Source: Eriocheir sinensis
Taxonomy: Eukaryota > Arthropoda > Malacostraca > Decapoda > Varunidae
Direction of reading: 5' to 3'
DNA length: 64,000 nucleotides
NCBI RefSeq assembly: GCF_024679095.1
Contig: NC_066512.1
Location: forward strand, 16,250,456 to 16,314,455
Numbering within the stretch: position 1 is the first letter of the stretch; each line of letters opens with the position of its first letter. Under the pieces are notes generated by a model, which made no database searches, was not told the DNA's origin, and saw nothing but the letters and a program-made list of their open reading frames with translations. The position numbers were made by a program, and so were the translations under genes. Positions 61,606 through 64,000 of this stretch are shown piece by piece.

Positions 61606-62234
61606 GAGGAGGAGCGTTCTTATTTCCCTTTTAAGTGTTCAACTATATATTCGTTTACATTTTTTTTCGTTATTTAAAAGGAAGAAAGAGAAGTTGAGTC
61701 TGTCTCCATCAGCTCTTCTTCCTCCCCGCGGGGCCGATAGTTTACCGGGTGGGGATGGGGCAAGGACGGGGCTAGGTGGGGGAAGGAAGGGTGGGACGAG
61801 GGGAAGGGGAAGGGGGCGAATGGAAGTGTTTAAGGAGAATCGATACTGTGCCACTTGAATAAGACTGTATGCAATTGTTTCCTGCAGTGTGTGTGGGGGG
61901 GTGGTGGTGAGAGAGAGCGAGAGCGAAAGCCAGAGAGAGAGACTTCCAGCGTTGCTCTTTTCTTCATAGCGCTAAACTCATACAGTTCTATACGATGAAA
62001 GATAACAGAAGTGGACTTGACAATATCGGCGGCAAGGCAAAATAAGTGAATAGGAATTAACGTTTATAATCCCCATACTAATCGACCTGGCCGCCGGTGA
62101 TTGTCGCTAAATTAACATATCGCCCGACGCTTTGCATTTCTATCGCTGGAAAGTACAGAGGTAGGCACGTAGGTTTTCAGGAGTTTTGTTGGGTATACAC
62201 GGAAGCCCCAGACGGCCACCATTTTTTTTTTACT

Positions 62235-62235
<1 letters not shown>

Positions 62236-62319
<84 letters not shown>
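62236..62319. repeat. (GA)n microsatellite
   Basis: Perfect GA after a T-run. Confidence 0.98.
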
Positions 62320-62322
<3 letters not shown>

Positions 62323-62559
62323 GTACCTGGGTATAATGTTCAATCAGGCGGGCTTAATTTAATGATTGATTATCGTGATCCTTCCGGGTGTCAGGGAGGA
62401 GGAGGAGGAGCAGCATGAGGAGGAGACTGGGTGATTGGAAGACGCCTCGAGTCGTGATTTGAGGGACTGAGTGTTCGATTTCTAGCTGGGGGTCATTATA
62501 AGAGGGGAAAGTGGATCCCTTGTATAAGTCCAATGAGGCTTTGATAATGCCCCTATGCC

Positions 62560-63005
62560 CCTAGATCTGGCTGTATGTGAAAGATGATCAAACAAGGAAG
62601 CTTCATATATAGTTTTTTGTTGTTGTTGATGTGTTTGGATGATAGGTAACATTAGCTTTCTGTTTGCTGCTGGATAGTCTTTCGTTTTTGTTTAGGTGAC
62701 CGTAAGACATTCGATCTCTCTGTTTGGTGAGGGAGATAATACAAAGCAGTTTCATATTTAGCTTAACTATACCTTTTGTTGTTGATGTCTCTGGATGGTA
62801 ACTTGAACCTTCTGTCTGCTGCTGGAAGAACAGGTTTAGTCTTTCGTTTTTATTTAGGTGACCGTATGACATTGGATCTGGCTGTTTGGTGAGGGAGATA
62901 ATACGAAGAAGTTTCATATTTAGCTTAACTTTACCTTCTGTTGTTGTTATTGTCTCCGGGTGGTAACTTGAGCTTTCTGTTTGCTGCTGGAAGAAAGGGT
63001 TTGAT
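62560..63005. repeat. Tandem repeat, unit about 162 bp, roughly 2.7 copies
   Basis: Units begin near 62611, 62771 and 62933 and share TTTAGGTGACCGTA, GGTGAGGGAGATAATAC and AGTTTCATATTTAGCTTAAC. The minus strand is open across the array (62603-63079) because the unit is a multiple of three; the repeated peptide includes MSYGHLNKNERL. Composition and isolation suggest satellite DNA rather than a gene. Confidence 0.75.
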
Positions 63006-63249
63006 CCTTCGCCTTTATCTTCAGTATGACAGGAGGCGTTGGTATTGATGCCGGTGTTGACTCCCGCCGCCCCGCCCAAGAGCCAATTACCTCCTAATAA
63101 TTACGTTTTCCCACCCACCAGCCCGCCCATCCCACCCATCCCGCCCTCTCACGCCTCGCCAGGCAAACACACGACAGCCTCACACCCCGCGCTGCCAGAC
63201 ATAGGATGCAGGATCACTCACGAGGAACAGTCATGAGCGTCTTGTCTTC

Positions 63250-63620
63250 TTCAGGAGCGTGTTGTGCTGTGACTGTGGTGTGGCGTTGTGTAGTGAGATG
63301 TGGTGTGGCTGTGTTGGGATGTGGTGTGGAGTGGTTGTTTAATGGTGTGGTGTTGAGGGCTGTGACGTGGTGAGGTGCTGTAGTGAAATGTGGTGTGGTT
63401 GTGACAGTATGATGTGGTATGGCACTGGTATGGTGTGTTGTGCAGTGCTGTGGAGTGACGTTTCGTGGTGCGGTGGTGTAGTGTGGTATGGTATATGTGG
63501 TGTGGTATTCAGTGCTGTGGTGTGATGCTTCGTGATGTGTTGTATTGTGGTATGGTGTGGTGTGGTATGGTATGCAGTGCTGTGGTGTGGTGTAGTGCTG
63601 TGGTTGTGGTGTGGTGGGGA
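63250..63620. repeat. GT-rich decayed minisatellite
   Basis: Irregular TGTGGTGTGGTATGG repeats; frames on both strands are artefacts (His/Thr-rich on -). Confidence 0.8.
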
Positions 63621-63764
63621 GGCAGTTCGATACCCTTCAGTCAGCCAGCCAGCACAGACCCTCAACGCTGGCACGGGAGGGTCGCGGCGGACGCCCTGTG
63701 TGTCGGGAGGCGGCGGGGCGTCCATCACCCACCAGACAGATTAGCGAGCCACCTGTTGCGTCGA

Positions 63765-63924
63765 GGTGTGTGTGTGTGTGTGTGTCCTCCGTACCACACT
63801 GCACAAGAAAGTACAAAGAAGATTCTGAAAAGAGTACAAATCAAAGTTAGTTCCAGAGTTTGTCTTGATGCGTCCCTCTACGAAGAATTTATGGCGTCGG
63901 AAGGAAGGAGGGAGGAAAAGAGAA

Positions 63925-63974
<50 letters not shown>
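63765..63974. repeat. Two (TG)n arrays at window end
   Basis: (TG)n at 63765-63784 and 63927-63974. Confidence 0.97.
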
Positions 63975-63976
<2 letters not shown>

Positions 63977-64000
63977 TATGCCTCTTAACTGCGTCATTCT

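Noticed and set aside
62603..63079. 158-codon minus-strand frame as a gene
   Set aside because: It coincides with a 162-bp tandem repeat whose length is a multiple of three; kept only as a finding.

Overview
This is eukaryotic nuclear DNA from an arthropod, most likely a decapod crustacean and probably a brachyuran crab. The reasons are the extreme density of long (GA/CT)n, (CA/TG)n, (TA)n and (TCC)n microsatellites, the short dispersed inverted-repeat elements, decapod-style LINE remnants, and one large gene with many small exons and GT/AG introns. The species is an inference; no marker in the window fixes it.

The only protein-coding gene I can support lies on the + strand, 26677-50263. It is an arthropod LMO7/LIMCH1-type LIM protein, the orthologue group of Drosophila Smallish (smash). 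I assembled 22 coding exons by joining GT/AG splice sites with matching phase. The joined frame is 5907 nt (1968 residues plus stop) with no internal stop. The protein has an N-terminal region leading into a DUF4757-like basic/acidic helix, a disordered region holding 28/29-residue repeats, two tandem tyrosine YENI motifs, proline-rich segments, a coiled coil interrupted by a 410-residue Ser/Thr/Pro exon with a PP1-type KVRF motif, a conserved basic block before a Gln/Asn/Ser-rich linker, and a C-terminal LIM zinc finger with all eight ligands. There is no calponin-homology domain, as in insect Smash and unlike vertebrate LMO7. A non-coding exon (26392-26471) precedes the start. A second candidate non-coding exon lies far upstream (14919-15060). 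The 3' UTR ends near the AATAAA at 50851.

Region 1-26300 shows no convincing protein gene. It is G+C-richer and packed with microsatellites, kilobase pyrimidine or purine tracts, minisatellites and mobile-element remnants. It may be intergenic or a long first intron. Mobile remnants are a ~220-bp terminal-inverted-repeat family (eight copies, two as inverted pairs), a second family with TCGTACTC-type ends, an oligo-A-rich dispersed repeat in two copies, and a tRNA-derived SINE head. The gene itself is A+T-rich. Its introns carry (TA)n arrays up to about 355 bp and three decayed LINE fragments, and almost none of the long (GA/CT)n arrays common outside it.

Region 50870-64000 resembles the left flank again: a ~390-bp (CT)n/(TG)n array just past the poly(A) site, a GC-rich block ending in a good splice donor at 51817 (possible first exon of a downstream gene), a local duplication, (TA)n arrays, a hAT-like inverted-repeat element, purine tracts and a 162-bp tandem repeat. 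Nearly all other long open frames are microsatellite read-through.
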